From the NCBI GenBank assembly GCA_965220985.1, contig OZ244854.1, positions 3,720,001 to 3,784,000 on the forward strand: 64,000 nt of DNA, read 5' to 3'. Positions 18,944-28,407 of the stretch are shown here, one piece after another. The notes under the pieces are model-generated. The model had not been told where the DNA came from, made no database searches, and saw nothing but the letters and a program-made list of their open reading frames with translations. The translations under genes were made by a program, and so were the position numbers. Source of the stretch: JAPPHA01 sp965220985. GTDB taxonomy: Bacteria; Pseudomonadota; Alphaproteobacteria; Rhodobacterales; Rhodobacteraceae. Every line of letters begins with the position of its first letter. Position 1 is the first letter of the stretch.

Positions 18944-19438
18944 ATGGAAAACAAAATCGATTACCCGCGACTCGTCCATCAGGCGATGCTCAACATGGTC
19001 GCGGGCGTTCTTCGGCGTGTCAGTGAAGGCGGTTTGCCAGGCGAGCATCATTTCTACGTGACGTTCAGCACGCGGCACCCTCAGGTGGACCTTCCGCCAC
19101 ATCTGCTCGAGCAAAATCCCGAAACAATGACCATCGTCATGCAGCACTGGTTTCAGGACCTCGTGGTGACCGACCAAGATTTCTCGGTCGTCCTCAGTTT
19201 TGACAACTCTCCGCACATGATCACCGTTCCATACGACGCGATCCTCTCGTTCATCGATCCGTCATGCGAATTCGGGCTCGAATTTCAGCCAAAACCTCCG
19301 GAAGAGGTAGAAATCGAAGCGGAGTGTCCAATGATCGAGATCGAAAACTCCGTGCCCGACACTGAATTGAAGCAAGGCACAAGCGACAAGGTCGTCCGCC
19401 TCGATGCCTTCCGAAAGCAGGCGCCCAAACGAAAGTGA
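18944..19438 (+). CDS. sspB: ClpXP adaptor SspB (alphaproteobacterial type)
   Basis: SspB binds ssrA-tagged proteins and delivers them to the ClpXP protease. The 164-residue product has the SspB fold region (IDYPRLVHQAMLNMVAGVL, HHFYVTFSTRHPQVDLP, PETMTIVMQHWFQDLVV, VPYDAILSFIDPSCEFGL), an acidic linker and a short basic C-terminal tail (VVRLDAFRKQAPKRK) of the kind that docks on ClpX. It lies just downstream of the tmRNA gene and 59 bases before fumC. An AAGGA site precedes the ATG. Confidence 0.9.
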   Translation: MENKIDYPRLVHQAMLNMVAGVLRRVSEGGLPGEHHFYVTFSTRHPQVDLPPHLLEQNPETMTIVMQHWFQDLVVTDQDFSVVLSFDNSPHMITVPYDAILSFIDPSCEFGLEFQPKPPEEVEIEAECPMIEIENSVPDTELKQGTSDKVVRLDAFRKQAPKRK

Positions 19439-19497
19439 TGAAGAGGCTTCGTCTGACGAACCCCATCCGCACAAACTGATCGAAGGGACATTGACCC

Positions 19498-20913
19498 ATG
19501 CCGCAGCAAGCACCGAATCAGACGAAAGACGTGAGGACCGAGACTGACAGTTTCGGACCGCTCGAGATACCGGCAGACCGATACTGGGGTGCCCAAACCC
19601 AGCGGAGTCTCGGGAATTTCCCGATCGGATGGGAACGGCAACCGGTGGCGGTCGTCCGCGCGCTCGGCGTGATCAAGAGAGCCTGCGCCGAGGAAAACGT
19701 CGAGCGAGGCCTGATCGATCCAGAGATCGGCGCGGCAATCGCCCAGGCTGCCGAGGAAGTCGCGAGTGGCGCCCTCGACGATCACTTTCCGCTGGTCGTT
19801 TGGCAGACAGGATCGGGAACCCAGACCAACATGAACGCGAATGAGGTCATCGCAAACCGTGCAATCGAGGTCATGGGAGGCACGATCGGCACCAAGACAC
19901 CCGTCCACCCCAACGATCATTGCAACAAGGGCCAGTCGTCCAACGACACCTACCCGACTGCCATGCATGTCGCCATCGCGGTGAGCACCAATGACCTCCT
20001 GCTTCCGGCACTCGAGCATCTCCACGATTGCCTCGCGACCAAGTCGCAGGAATTTGCCGAGATCATCAAGATCGGGCGTACCCACACCCAGGACGCCACC
20101 CCCCTCACGCTCGGCCAGGAGTTCGGCGGGTATTCCCACCAGATTCGATCGGGGATCGACCGTGTCAGCGCCGCGCTCGGGTCGATCTACCAGTTGGCCC
20201 AAGGCGGAACGGCAGTCGGGACAGGACTGAATTCGCCCAAGGGTTGGGACGCTGCGATCGCCAAGCGAATCGCGGCGCTGACCGGATTGCCGTTTGTCAC
20301 CGCCGGGAACAAGTTCGAGGCCCTCGCCGCTCACGACGCAGTGGTCGAGATGTCCGGAACCCTCCGGGTGCTGGCGGCCAGCCTGTTCAAGATCGCCAAC
20401 GACATAAGATTCCTCGGCTCCGGTCCACGCTGCGGATTTGGCGAGCTCTCGCTGCCCGAGAACGAACCCGGAAGTTCGATCATGCCGGGCAAGGTCAACC
20501 CGACCCAATGCGAAGCGATCACCCAAGTCGCCGCCCACGTCATGGGCAATGACGCGGCAGTCGGGTTCGCGGGCTCGCAGGGCCACTTCGAACTCAACGT
20601 GTTCAAGCCGGTCATGGTCTACAACGTCTTGCAGTCGATTCAGCTGCTCGCGGACTCCAGTCGTGCCTTTGCCGACAATTGCGTCGTTGGCATCGAGGCC
20701 AACAGATCACGAATTGATTCTCTGCTGAACGACAGCCTGATGCTCGTGACGGCGCTCGCCCCCGAAATCGGATACGACAACGCAACCAAGGTCGCAAAAA
20801 CTGCCCACGCAAATGGAACGACGCTACGGGAAGAGGCGCTGAAACTCGGATTCGTCGATGCCGAAACCTTCGATCGCGTCGTTCGGCCCGAACACATGCT
20901 GGGACCGAAGTGA
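19498..20913 (+). CDS. fumC: Class II fumarate hydratase FumC
   Basis: FumC hydrates fumarate to malate in the TCA cycle without an iron-sulfur cluster. The 471-residue protein has the superfamily signature SSIMPGKVNPTQCEA, the active-site segments GSGTQTNMNANEV and HPNDHCNKGQSSND, and TQDATPLTLGQEF. Length is typical. AAGGGA precedes the ATG. Association of sspB, fumC and a ribbon-helix-helix gene is common in alphaproteobacteria. Confidence 0.97.
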   Translation: MPQQAPNQTKDVRTETDSFGPLEIPADRYWGAQTQRSLGNFPIGWERQPVAVVRALGVIKRACAEENVERGLIDPEIGAAIAQAAEEVASGALDDHFPLVVWQTGSGTQTNMNANEVIANRAIEVMGGTIGTKTPVHPNDHCNKGQSSNDTYPTAMHVAIAVSTNDLLLPALEHLHDCLATKSQEFAEIIKIGRTHTQDATPLTLGQEFGGYSHQIRSGIDRVSAALGSIYQLAQGGTAVGTGLNSPKGWDAAIAKRIAALTGLPFVTAGNKFEALAAHDAVVEMSGTLRVLAASLFKIANDIRFLGSGPRCGFGELSLPENEPGSSIMPGKVNPTQCEAITQVAAHVMGNDAAVGFAGSQGHFELNVFKPVMVYNVLQSIQLLADSSRAFADNCVVGIEANRSRIDSLLNDSLMLVTALAPEIGYDNATKVAKTAHANGTTLREEALKLGFVDAETFDRVVRPEHMLGPK

Positions 20914-21089
20914 CGCATCCCCGATCGCGGGACACGCTGGTTCCATGTTCGTGCAGCATCCTGCAAGCGCGCTGCGGCGACAGGTCGGGTCGTGATGAAC
21001 GTCTTGTTTCCATTGGGAAAAGCGACGCTCGCAGATGCGGCGATCGATGCGTTCATTCATGGGTGAGGATGAGTCACGCGTGACTGCAC

Positions 21090-21386
21090 ATGTATGGACG
21101 GCCCAGAAAATATTCTGTCACGATCCGAGGTCACCGGACGAGCATTTCGCTTGAAGACGGGTTCTGGGAAGACCTCGGGGAAATCGCGCTCGAGCGCGGA
21201 GTGTCCCGCAACGCGCTGATCACGAGGATCGATGCCGCAAGAGGCATGAAATCTGGGCTTGCGTCAGCCATTCGCGTTTACGTTCTCGACTGGCACAGAC
21301 GCCGCAATGTCGCATCCGGGGATCGGGCAGCGCCGAGCCAACCGAATCTGACGCCACGGCAGCGTCGAGGTGTTGTCGATCCATAG
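21090..21386 (+). CDS. Ribbon-helix-helix domain protein
   Basis: The 98-residue product starts with YSVTIRGHRTSISLEDGFWE, a beta strand followed by two helices (LGEIALERGVSRNALITRID), as in the RHH_4 family of small alphaproteobacterial DNA-binding proteins often found after fumC. The C-terminal 25 residues are low-complexity. Target is unknown. No strong ribosome binding site is seen, so the start could be wrong. Confidence 0.72.
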   Translation: MYGRPRKYSVTIRGHRTSISLEDGFWEDLGEIALERGVSRNALITRIDAARGMKSGLASAIRVYVLDWHRRRNVASGDRAAPSQPNLTPRQRRGVVDP

Positions 21387-21429
21387 GTTTTGAGGCTCAG
21401 GCGCTGCGGTGCGCCGGTCGCGTCCGGCG

Positions 21430-22182
21430 TCAACCGAACTCCGCCAGAACCGGGAATGTCTCCAGCAGCCAGAACGAAAGGTCCGTGAAACTCCCCGTGA
21501 CCAGCATGGTCCCCACCACGAGAAACAGACATCCCGCGATTCGCTCGGACCAGGCCGAGACGCGTCGATACCTCTGCACGAGACCAAGCGATCGCCGGAC
21601 GAAAGCGGCAACGGCAATGAAGGGTATCCCCAGGCCAACCGCATAGGCAGCCATCAGCGCCACGCCGTAAGATTGGGACCCCTCCTGGACGATGACGGCG
21701 AGCACGGCGCCGAGGATCGGACCGATGCACGGGGTCCAGCCGAATGCAAATGCGAGGCCCAGGACAAACGCCCCGATCGCGGTTCCGTTGCGGCCAGAGA
21801 CGTTGAATCGGGCTTCCCTGTCGAGAGAGGCGATTCGAAACACGCCCAAGAAGTGCAATCCGAAGGCAAGAATCATCACCCCCGCGACGATCCCGAGCTC
21901 CGTCTGGTATTGAAGCAACATGCGACCCGCAGCCGAGGCGGCAAGTCCGAGGAACACGAACACGACCGAGAGTCCGGCAACAAAAAAGCTGGCCGCAACC
22001 AGCACCCTTCGATCCGAGTTTCCGCGTTGCTCCATCTCGCGCACTGAGATGCCCCCCATGTACGCAAGATAGGGAGGCACGATGGGCAGCACGCAGGGGC
22101 TCAGGAAACTGAGAACGCCGGCCAACACGGCCACGCCCATTGCGACGAACGGACTTGATTCCAGTATGTCGATCACGATCAT
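21430..22182 (-). CDS. ccdA: Cytochrome c biogenesis / thiol transport protein CcdA
   Basis: CcdA carries reducing equivalents across the inner membrane for cytochrome c maturation and periplasmic thiol redox control. The 250-residue protein has about six hydrophobic segments and the two redox cysteines in their conserved contexts, SPCVLPIVPPYLAYMGG near residue 28 and GWTPCIGPILGA near residue 145. It lacks the extra thioredoxin domains of full DsbD. It is divergent from the tusA-like gene. Confidence 0.92.
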   Translation of the reverse strand: MIVIDILESSPFVAMGVAVLAGVLSFLSPCVLPIVPPYLAYMGGISVREMEQRGNSDRRVLVAASFFVAGLSVVFVFLGLAASAAGRMLLQYQTELGIVAGVMILAFGLHFLGVFRIASLDREARFNVSGRNGTAIGAFVLGLAFAFGWTPCIGPILGAVLAVIVQEGSQSYGVALMAAYAVGLGIPFIAVAAFVRRSLGLVQRYRRVSAWSERIAGCLFLVVGTMLVTGSFTDLSFWLLETFPVLAEFG

Positions 22183-22274
22183 GGAATCGTCTTAACCTTG
22201 TTCGGCACGACGGTCATCCAGAGGCTGGTCACAAATCCGTGGACATTCACGGCAAGGCAAACTATCGAAAGATC

Positions 22275-22508
22275 ATGAGTCAGGAATGGGATGTCGAACT
22301 CGACGCGACAGGGTTGCAGTGTCCTCTCCCCGTCTTGAAGACGCAACGCAGACTGCGCGACCTCAACGATGGACAAGTCATTCGGGTGCTCACTGATGAT
22401 CCGGCTGCAATCGTTGATTTTCCCCATTTTTGTGACGAACAGGGGCACCGAATGGTCAGGTTCAGCACGTCCGCGTTGCCGTTCGAGTTCCTGCTCCAAA
22501 AGCGCTGA
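22275..22508 (+). CDS. TusA-like sulfurtransferase (SirA/YedF family)
   Basis: The 77-residue product has the TusA signature around its cysteine, LDATGLQCPLPVLKTQ (CPxP), followed by the small alpha-beta fold with DDPAAIVDFPHFC. TusA proteins relay persulfide sulfur, for example to tRNA thiolation or molybdopterin synthesis. The ATG at 22275 gives the normal family start. It is divergent from ccdA. Confidence 0.9.
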   Translation: MSQEWDVELDATGLQCPLPVLKTQRRLRDLNDGQVIRVLTDDPAAIVDFPHFCDEQGHRMVRFSTSALPFEFLLQKR

Positions 22509-22630
22509 CAACCACCAGGGCATGAACTCGTCAGCGGGCCGCACGACCGATCGGCAATTGCGAATCTTGGCAAGGTAAACGCCAACCCGCGTTCCAGCTG
22601 CGGGTCTTTGGTGAGCAAGGGAATCATCGA

Positions 22631-23569
22631 ATGGACTGGGACAAGTTGCGCATCTTTCACGCGGTCGCCGAAGCCGGCAGCCTGACGAGGGCGGGCGAGA
22701 CGCTCCACCTGTCCCAGTCGGCCGTCAGCCGCCAGATCCACGCGCTCGAAGAGAGCCTCAACTCGATTCTCTTTCATCGACACGCACGCGGGCTGATCCT
22801 CACCGAAGCCGGCGAAATCCTCTTCGAGACAGCGCGCAAGGTCAGATCCGAGATCGACCGAACCGAGGTCAGGATCCAGGATGACCAGAATGCCGTCCAA
22901 GGCGAGTTGAGGGTGACCACAACCACCGGATTCGGAACCCTTTGGCTCGCCCCGCGAATCGGCCAGCTGTTCACGCGCCATCCGAATCTCAAGATCGATC
23001 TTCGGCTCGCCGAGCAAGTGCTCGATCTCTCGATGCGCGAAGCCGACGTCGCGATCAGGATGAAAGAGCCCAGCCAGGCCGAACTCATTCGCCGCAAGCT
23101 GATGTCGGTCAACATGCGCCTGTATGCGTCCAGCGAATACCTGGCGACCAGCAGCCTGCCCACGACTTGGGAAGAACTCTTCGAGCACCGGATCATCAGC
23201 CAGAGCCTCGCGACAGAACAGCCGAATTCGGCCTACAACTGGATCGTTCCGCTCCTCAAGGGCGAACACTGTTCGCACATGACAGTGAACAACTACTTCG
23301 GGGTGCTCCAGGCCGTGCTGCACGGCGTGGGAATCGGAGTCCTTCCCGACTATGTCACGGACGATTTCCCGCACCTCGTCAGGGTGCTCCCGGACGAGCA
23401 GAGCCAGGCCATTCCCGTTTATCTCGCCTTTCCCGAAGAGCTTCGCCACTCGAAGCGGGTGGCAGCCTTTCGCGACTTCGTCATCAACGAGATCATGGCA
23501 TACAGAGCCCGTCACGATTCCGAGGACGGTCGTTTTCGTGCCGAGACAAAAAATAACGCAAATGAATGA
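22631..23569 (+). CDS. LysR family transcriptional regulator
   Basis: The 312-residue protein has a LysR HTH at the N-terminus (DWDKLRIFHAVAEAGSLTRA, LHLSQSAVSRQIHALEE) and a two-lobed periplasmic-binding-protein-type ligand domain (TTGFGTLWLAPRIGQLFTRH onward). It is widely conserved in alphaproteobacteria, but I know no effector. It ends 132 bases before purL on the same strand. Confidence 0.93.
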   Translation: MDWDKLRIFHAVAEAGSLTRAGETLHLSQSAVSRQIHALEESLNSILFHRHARGLILTEAGEILFETARKVRSEIDRTEVRIQDDQNAVQGELRVTTTTGFGTLWLAPRIGQLFTRHPNLKIDLRLAEQVLDLSMREADVAIRMKEPSQAELIRRKLMSVNMRLYASSEYLATSSLPTTWEELFEHRIISQSLATEQPNSAYNWIVPLLKGEHCSHMTVNNYFGVLQAVLHGVGIGVLPDYVTDDFPHLVRVLPDEQSQAIPVYLAFPEELRHSKRVAAFRDFVINEIMAYRARHDSEDGRFRAETKNNANE

Positions 23570-23701
23570 GTTACGGCCTGCGGTCGGTCAACCCGTGCGA
23601 TGCAGTCCCCTCGCGCGGAGCCACATTCATGGGCACTTTCAAACCCACGGCATGGTCGGCGGAAACGGTCACGTCAATGTCTTGCAAGGAAACGAGCGGC
23701 A

Positions 23702-25903
23702 ATGAACAGCAATGATGCGCACAGGCACGAGCCAGAGATCACGAACGAACTCGTTCGGGATCACGGACTTGACGAAGCCGAGTATCAACGCCTACTGGAC
23801 CTGCTCGGCCGCACCCCCAGCATCACCGAACTCGGGATCATTTCGGCGATGTGGAACGAGCATTGCTCCTACAAGTCATCGCGCAAGTGGCTGCAGATGC
23901 TCCCGACCGAGGGCGAGAGGGTGATCTGCGGACCCGGCGAGAATGCTGGCGTCGTGGACATCGGCGATGGGCAAGCGGTCGTGTTCAAGATGGAGAGCCA
24001 CAATCATCCGTCTTACATCGAGCCGTACCAGGGTGCAGCAACTGGCGTCGGCGGAATCCTTCGCGACATCTTCACGATGGGCGCCCGACCGATCGCGGCG
24101 ATGAATTCGCTGTCGTTCGGATCTCCCAGTCACCCCAAGACGCTGTCTCTGCTGTCCGGCGCGGTCGAAGGCATCGGAGGGTACGGAAACTGCTTCGGCG
24201 TGCCGACGGTCGGCGGCGAAGTGCGTTTCCACTGGATGTACGACGGCAACTGTCTGGTCAATGCATTCGCTGCTGGGCTCGTCGAGACCAATCGCATTTT
24301 CTACTCGGCCGCAGGCGGCGCCGGAAGGCCGGTCGTCTATCTCGGCGCGCGCACCGGCCGTGACGGCGTGGGCGGCTCGTCAATGGCGTCCTCGGAATTC
24401 GACGGCGCCGAGGAAGAGAGCCGAACGACCGTTCAGGTCGGCGACCCTTTCACCGAAAAAAGGCTGCTCGAAGCCTGCCTCGAGCTGATGGCGACGGGCG
24501 CTGTCGACTCCATCCAGGACATGGGAGCGGCCGGGCTGACCTGTTCGGCGGTCGAAATGGGCGACAAGGGAGGGCTCGGGATTCGTCTCGACCTCGAGAA
24601 CGTTCCCGTCCGCGAGGCCGGCATGACTGCCTACGAGATGATGCTCAGCGAATCGCAGGAACGCATGCTGATGGTCCTGAACCCGGACCATGACGAGACG
24701 GCACGCGAGATCTTTCGAAAGTGGGACCTGGAATACGCGATCGTCGGCGAAACGATCGTGGAGGATCGCTTCATCGTGCGCCATGACGGCACTGTCATGG
24801 CGGACCTTCCATTGAGCGCCCTGTCGCGCAATGCACCGCAGTACGACCGCACACACTGCAAGCCTCCGGCATCGCCGCCGTTGCTGGAAATTCCCTGGAT
24901 TTCACCGATCGACGCGATTAGGCGCCTCCTGTCGTCACCAAATCACGCATCAAAGCGATGGGTTTACGAGCAATATGACAGTTCGGTCATGGCGGACACG
25001 GTGCGTCCCCCCGGGAACGGAGCAGCGGTGGTCCGGGTTCATGGCACCAACAAGGCGCTGGCATTCACGTCAGACGTCACGCCGCGCTACTGCGCTGCTG
25101 ATCCGGAACGCGGCGGCAAGCAGGCCGTCGCCGAGGCCTATCGGAACCTGTCGGCGGTTGGAGCCACCCCGATCGCCTGCACCGATTGCCTGAACTTCGG
25201 CAGCCCCGAGAATCCGTTCATCATGGGTCAGTTCGCTGGGTGCGTGACAGGCATCAGCGAAGCGTGCCTTGCCCTCGACATGCCCGTCGTTTCGGGAAAC
25301 GTCTCGTTCTACAACGAAACCTCGGGCCGGCCGATTCTTCCGACCCCGACCATCGGGGCGGTTGGCCTGATCAGCGACCTGGAGACAATGATCGGCCCAA
25401 AGGCTGCCGAAGGCGACATCGCGATTGTCGTTGGCGACGGCCTGGGCCATCTGGGACAATCGGCGTTTCTTGCCGAGATCTTCCAGCGGGACGATGGCAA
25501 CGCGCCGCCGGTCGATCTGCCGCGCGAACGCCTCCATGGCGAATTTGTCAGGTCGTGCCATGACCTTGTCCATGCTGCGACCGACATTTCCGACGGCGGG
25601 CTTGCACTGGCCGGATTCGAATTGGCGGAGGTGTCGGGAACTGGCCTCGTTCTTGAATCGACCAACCTCGGTGATCTGTTCGGAGAGGACCAGGGTCGCT
25701 ACCTGCTCGCCGTGCCGCCCGCTTGCGTGTCACCATTGCTCGACAAGGCAGACCGACGCTGGGTGCCAGTCGTTCAGGTCGGAACCTTCGGCGGCGAAAA
25801 ATTTTCTTGCGGTGAGTTTTCCGCTCCAATGGAGGAACTCGTAAAGATTTTCCGCTCGTCATTCGAAGGCATGTTCGTGAACGAGCCCTCGGTTTCGACA
25901 TGA
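23702..25903 (+). CDS. purL: Phosphoribosylformylglycinamidine synthase subunit PurL
   Basis: PurL is the ATP-dependent synthetase of the fourth step of purine synthesis; it works with PurQ (glutaminase) and PurS. The 733-residue length is the small, separate-subunit form. Visible motifs are MWNEHCSYKSSRKWL (catalytic His), FKMESHNHPSYIEPYQGAATGVGG, IQDMGAAGLTCSAVEMG and the second-half GNVSFYNETSG. The ATG at 23702 follows an AACGAGCGGCA leader. purQ and purS are not in the window. Confidence 0.96.
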   Translation: MNSNDAHRHEPEITNELVRDHGLDEAEYQRLLDLLGRTPSITELGIISAMWNEHCSYKSSRKWLQMLPTEGERVICGPGENAGVVDIGDGQAVVFKMESHNHPSYIEPYQGAATGVGGILRDIFTMGARPIAAMNSLSFGSPSHPKTLSLLSGAVEGIGGYGNCFGVPTVGGEVRFHWMYDGNCLVNAFAAGLVETNRIFYSAAGGAGRPVVYLGARTGRDGVGGSSMASSEFDGAEEESRTTVQVGDPFTEKRLLEACLELMATGAVDSIQDMGAAGLTCSAVEMGDKGGLGIRLDLENVPVREAGMTAYEMMLSESQERMLMVLNPDHDETAREIFRKWDLEYAIVGETIVEDRFIVRHDGTVMADLPLSALSRNAPQYDRTHCKPPASPPLLEIPWISPIDAIRRLLSSPNHASKRWVYEQYDSSVMADTVRPPGNGAAVVRVHGTNKALAFTSDVTPRYCAADPERGGKQAVAEAYRNLSAVGATPIACTDCLNFGSPENPFIMGQFAGCVTGISEACLALDMPVVSGNVSFYNETSGRPILPTPTIGAVGLISDLETMIGPKAAEGDIAIVVGDGLGHLGQSAFLAEIFQRDDGNAPPVDLPRERLHGEFVRSCHDLVHAATDISDGGLALAGFELAEVSGTGLVLESTNLGDLFGEDQGRYLLAVPPACVSPLLDKADRRWVPVVQVGTFGGEKFSCGEFSAPMEELVKIFRSSFEGMFVNEPSVST

Positions 25904-26005
25904 TGTCATCACGACGTGCCACGACTCGCCGACGCCATCGGTAGCGTTCGTCTTGAAGTTTGCAGGCGCGAGCCCTATGTCTTTCTTTCGACTGGGGGGA
26001 ATGCC

Positions 26006-26260
26006 ATGGCAATGGATGCAGACGAAATCCGAAAACTCATTCTTGACGCGTTTCCCACCGCTGGGGTCACCATCACGGACATGGCAGGGGATGGCAATCA
26101 CTATGCGGCGGAGGTCATCGCGGAAGAATTCGCGGGGAAGAACCGGGTAGAACAGCAACGAATGGTCTACAAGGCGTTGAAGGGCAAGATGGATGGGCCG
26201 TCTGGCGACCTCCACGCTCTTGCCCTGACCACGAGAGCACCCGATGGACCATCGGCATGA
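26006..26260 (+). CDS. bolA: BolA family protein
   Basis: BolA proteins pair with CGFS monothiol glutaredoxins to handle [2Fe-2S] clusters. The 84-residue product has the BolA fold with DGNHYAAEVIAEEFAGKNRV and the C-terminal DLHALALTT segment with the conserved histidine. The start at 26006 has a GGGGGAATGCC leader. The next gene encodes its expected partner glutaredoxin. Confidence 0.9.
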   Translation: MAMDADEIRKLILDAFPTAGVTITDMAGDGNHYAAEVIAEEFAGKNRVEQQRMVYKALKGKMDGPSGDLHALALTTRAPDGPSA

Positions 26261-26507
26261 ACAGGATCTGAGGCCGGCCGCACCGCCTTCGAACCGTGTC
26301 ATTGCCGAGCAGACATTGGCCCAATCGCCCGAAGCGCGATAGTGTGACCATGACGAGAACTGCCGGGTCGGATCAGCGAGAGGCCATCGACAGCGGATGT
26401 GCAAAGAACCGGCGCACCCGCTTGACATTCATATCGGCGGCGGGCGCCCTGTCTACAAAAGGATGGCGCGGCGGCAACTGCGAAACAGCGACAATCGAAA
26501 GGAACGA

Positions 26508-26876
26508 ATGAAGATGTCAGACATCAATGATGCGATCGGAGCCGAGGTCGGCGAAAACGACGTGGTCCTGTTCATGAAAGGGACCAACAGCATGCCGCAG
26601 TGCGGATTCTCGTCCCGGGTTGTCGGCGTCCTCAATTACCTCGGCGTGGAGTTCAAGGACATCAACGTTCTGTCGGACGAGAAACTGCGCGAGGGCATCA
26701 AGCAGTATTCGGACTGGCCGACGATACCACAGCTCTATGTCAAGGGAGAGTTTGTCGGAGGCTGCGACATTGTCACCGAAATGACCCTGTCCGGAGAACT
26801 CGACACGCTCTTCGACGACAAGGGAATCGCCTACGACAAGTCGGCCGCCAATCGGATTCGTGAATCGAACAGCTGA
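26508..26876 (+). CDS. grxD: Monothiol glutaredoxin Grx4 (CGFS type)
   Basis: Grx4 carries [2Fe-2S] clusters for iron-sulfur trafficking. The 122-residue protein has the active-site motif QCGFSSRVVG, the WPTIPQLYVKGEFVGGCDI glutathione-binding segment and normal length. Start at 26508 has AAGGA at the right distance. Adjacent bolA makes a BolA-Grx4 pair, an arrangement frequent in alphaproteobacteria. Confidence 0.95.
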   Translation: MKMSDINDAIGAEVGENDVVLFMKGTNSMPQCGFSSRVVGVLNYLGVEFKDINVLSDEKLREGIKQYSDWPTIPQLYVKGEFVGGCDIVTEMTLSGELDTLFDDKGIAYDKSAANRIRESNS

Positions 26877-26900
26877 ATTCTCTGATTGACGCTTCGCCGA

Positions 26901-27353
26901 TCAGCGGGACAGCGGCGCCGCAACCTTTTCGACGGCCTCGACCATCCGTTTCATGCTGGCAACAAGATCGTCGTCGCTGTCGCTTTTCTGGCGCGCAGAC
27001 TTCAGTTCGACGTCGTACTTTTCCTGCAGATCCGCAAGCCGCACCTTGGCCCGAGTCAATTCGCCCTTGACCTGGCGAAGGTCGTCCATGGTCTTTTGAG
27101 CAAGGTCGGTTGCCTCCTTCACGGCTTCTTCGGCAGCCTGCACCGATCGGTTTTCCAGTTCGACCGTCCTGTTCGCAACCATCAATCCGGACAGCAACAA
27201 CAAACGCGACTCGGGGATTCGCCCCATGGCGTCCGTCAAGGCGACCGCCTCCTTGTCGAGTCGACCCGCGGCGATCTGAATCGCTTCCTCTTCGCCCTCT
27301 CCGCATTTCAGTTCGAACGCCCTTCCGGCGATCGTCACGACAATGTCAGGCAT
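26901..27353 (-). CDS. zapA: Cell division protein ZapA
   Basis: ZapA crosslinks FtsZ filaments at the division site. The 150-residue product has the N-terminal ZapA beta-alpha domain (IVVTIAGRAFELKCGEGEE, AAGRLDKEAVALTDAMG) followed by an extended coiled coil (AAEEAVKEATDLAQKTMDDL). The tail is longer than E. coli ZapA (109 residues). The start at 27353 overlaps the 3' end of the upstream coiled-coil gene by 8 bases. Confidence 0.87.
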   Translation of the reverse strand: MPDIVVTIAGRAFELKCGEGEEEAIQIAAGRLDKEAVALTDAMGRIPESRLLLLSGLMVANRTVELENRSVQAAEEAVKEATDLAQKTMDDLRQVKGELTRAKVRLADLQEKYDVELKSARQKSDSDDDLVASMKRMVEAVEKVAAPLSR

Positions 27354-27897
27354 CGCTCTCTCCTTCGACCAGCGGAACCAGTTGTTCGAGGATGACATTG
27401 ATCTGGGCCACGTCGTCCTTCCGCGATTGCCGCAAGCGATTCATCTCTTCCTCGATTGCCGGATCGGCTGCCTCGCCCTGATCGACGGTCGATTGATTCG
27501 CCAAGTCCTGCACCGAGGTCCTCACGAACTCGGCAAGATCGGCGATTCTGCTTGCGGAATCGTCCAGGCGCGACTGCATGTCCCGCAACCCGTCATCGAG
27601 GCTCGATTGCAGCCGTGAAATCGACTCGGCAATGTCCCCGGCTTCTGATGGCGTGTCGACCTGCTGTCGCACGAGTTCGAGTTCCGCCGTTGCTTGTTCA
27701 AGCGCTGCACTGGTCTCCGCGGCCGCACGTTCCGCTTCGGCAATCTGCGCGTGAAGTGCCTGATTCTGTTCGCCAAGTTGATGATTCTGCTGCCGAAGTT
27801 CGGCAACATCTGGAGGGATCGAATCACCCGCGATGGCCGACTCGATCGTGGCCAGCGCCTCCCTGAGACGATCTTCGAGTTCCGAGATTTCTGTCAT
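27346..27897 (-). CDS. Coiled-coil protein coupled to zapA (ZauP-like)
   Basis: The product from the ATG at 27897 is 183 residues, almost entirely predicted coiled coil (LRQQNHQLGEQNQALHAQIA, AAETSAALEQATAELELVRQ), with no membrane segment. It overlaps zapA by 8 bases, so the two are co-translated. In Caulobacter a coiled-coil partner, ZauP, is encoded with zapA and acts with it on the Z-ring; the arrangement suggests the same role. Sequence similarity between such proteins is low, so the name is an inference. Confidence 0.7.
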   Translation of the reverse strand: MTEISELEDRLREALATIESAIAGDSIPPDVAELRQQNHQLGEQNQALHAQIAEAERAAAETSAALEQATAELELVRQQVDTPSEAGDIAESISRLQSSLDDGLRDMQSRLDDSASRIADLAEFVRTSVQDLANQSTVDQGEAADPAIEEEMNRLRQSRKDDVAQINVILEQLVPLVEGESDA

Positions 27898-28407
27898 GCC
27901 ATATCCCGCATCATGGGCGACAATCATCCTGCCGCACCTCTGACCGATTTTCAACCATGTGCCCGTTTGCCCGACGCGAGGTCACGACGGGTTCCGGCCA
28001 TGATCTGTTTTTTTGCCGAGGTACGCGCTCGGAACCGGACGCTCAAGCCCATCTTGCATTGCCAGCTGGGTACCGACATCAATTTGTCACGGCTTTCCCC
28101 GCGCCTGGCGACGCAATCGAGGCATCAAGGTCGGTCCGGCCACGGGTACGTTTTCGATCTCGCCGCCCTGCCCGCCAATCTGCCCTTCCTGTCCCGAGTT
28201 CGCGCGTGGTGTCCGCACGACAGATTCCGAATCGATCATCGATTGAGGGCAATCGGCCTTCACGAACCGTCCTTGGCATCGAAGCGGGGTGCTCAAAAGG
28301 CCGGACGGGTCAATCGCGTCCTTGACCAACGGTTGGAGGTTGCTATCAGACCACCTGACGACCCCAAGTCACCCCAACAGTCAGCTGCGTAACGGAAGAT
28401 CAGGAAC
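27898..28407. other. Intergenic region between zapA operon and tkt
   Basis: About 510 bases with no convincing gene on either strand. In many proteobacteria the 6S RNA gene lies next to zapA, and this would be the place to look, but I could not identify a 6S fold by eye. Confidence 0.4.

Noticed and set aside
27898..28407. 6S RNA between the zapA operon and tkt
   Set aside because: Position would fit, but I could not find paired halves with a central bubble by eye. A covariance search with the 6S model would decide.
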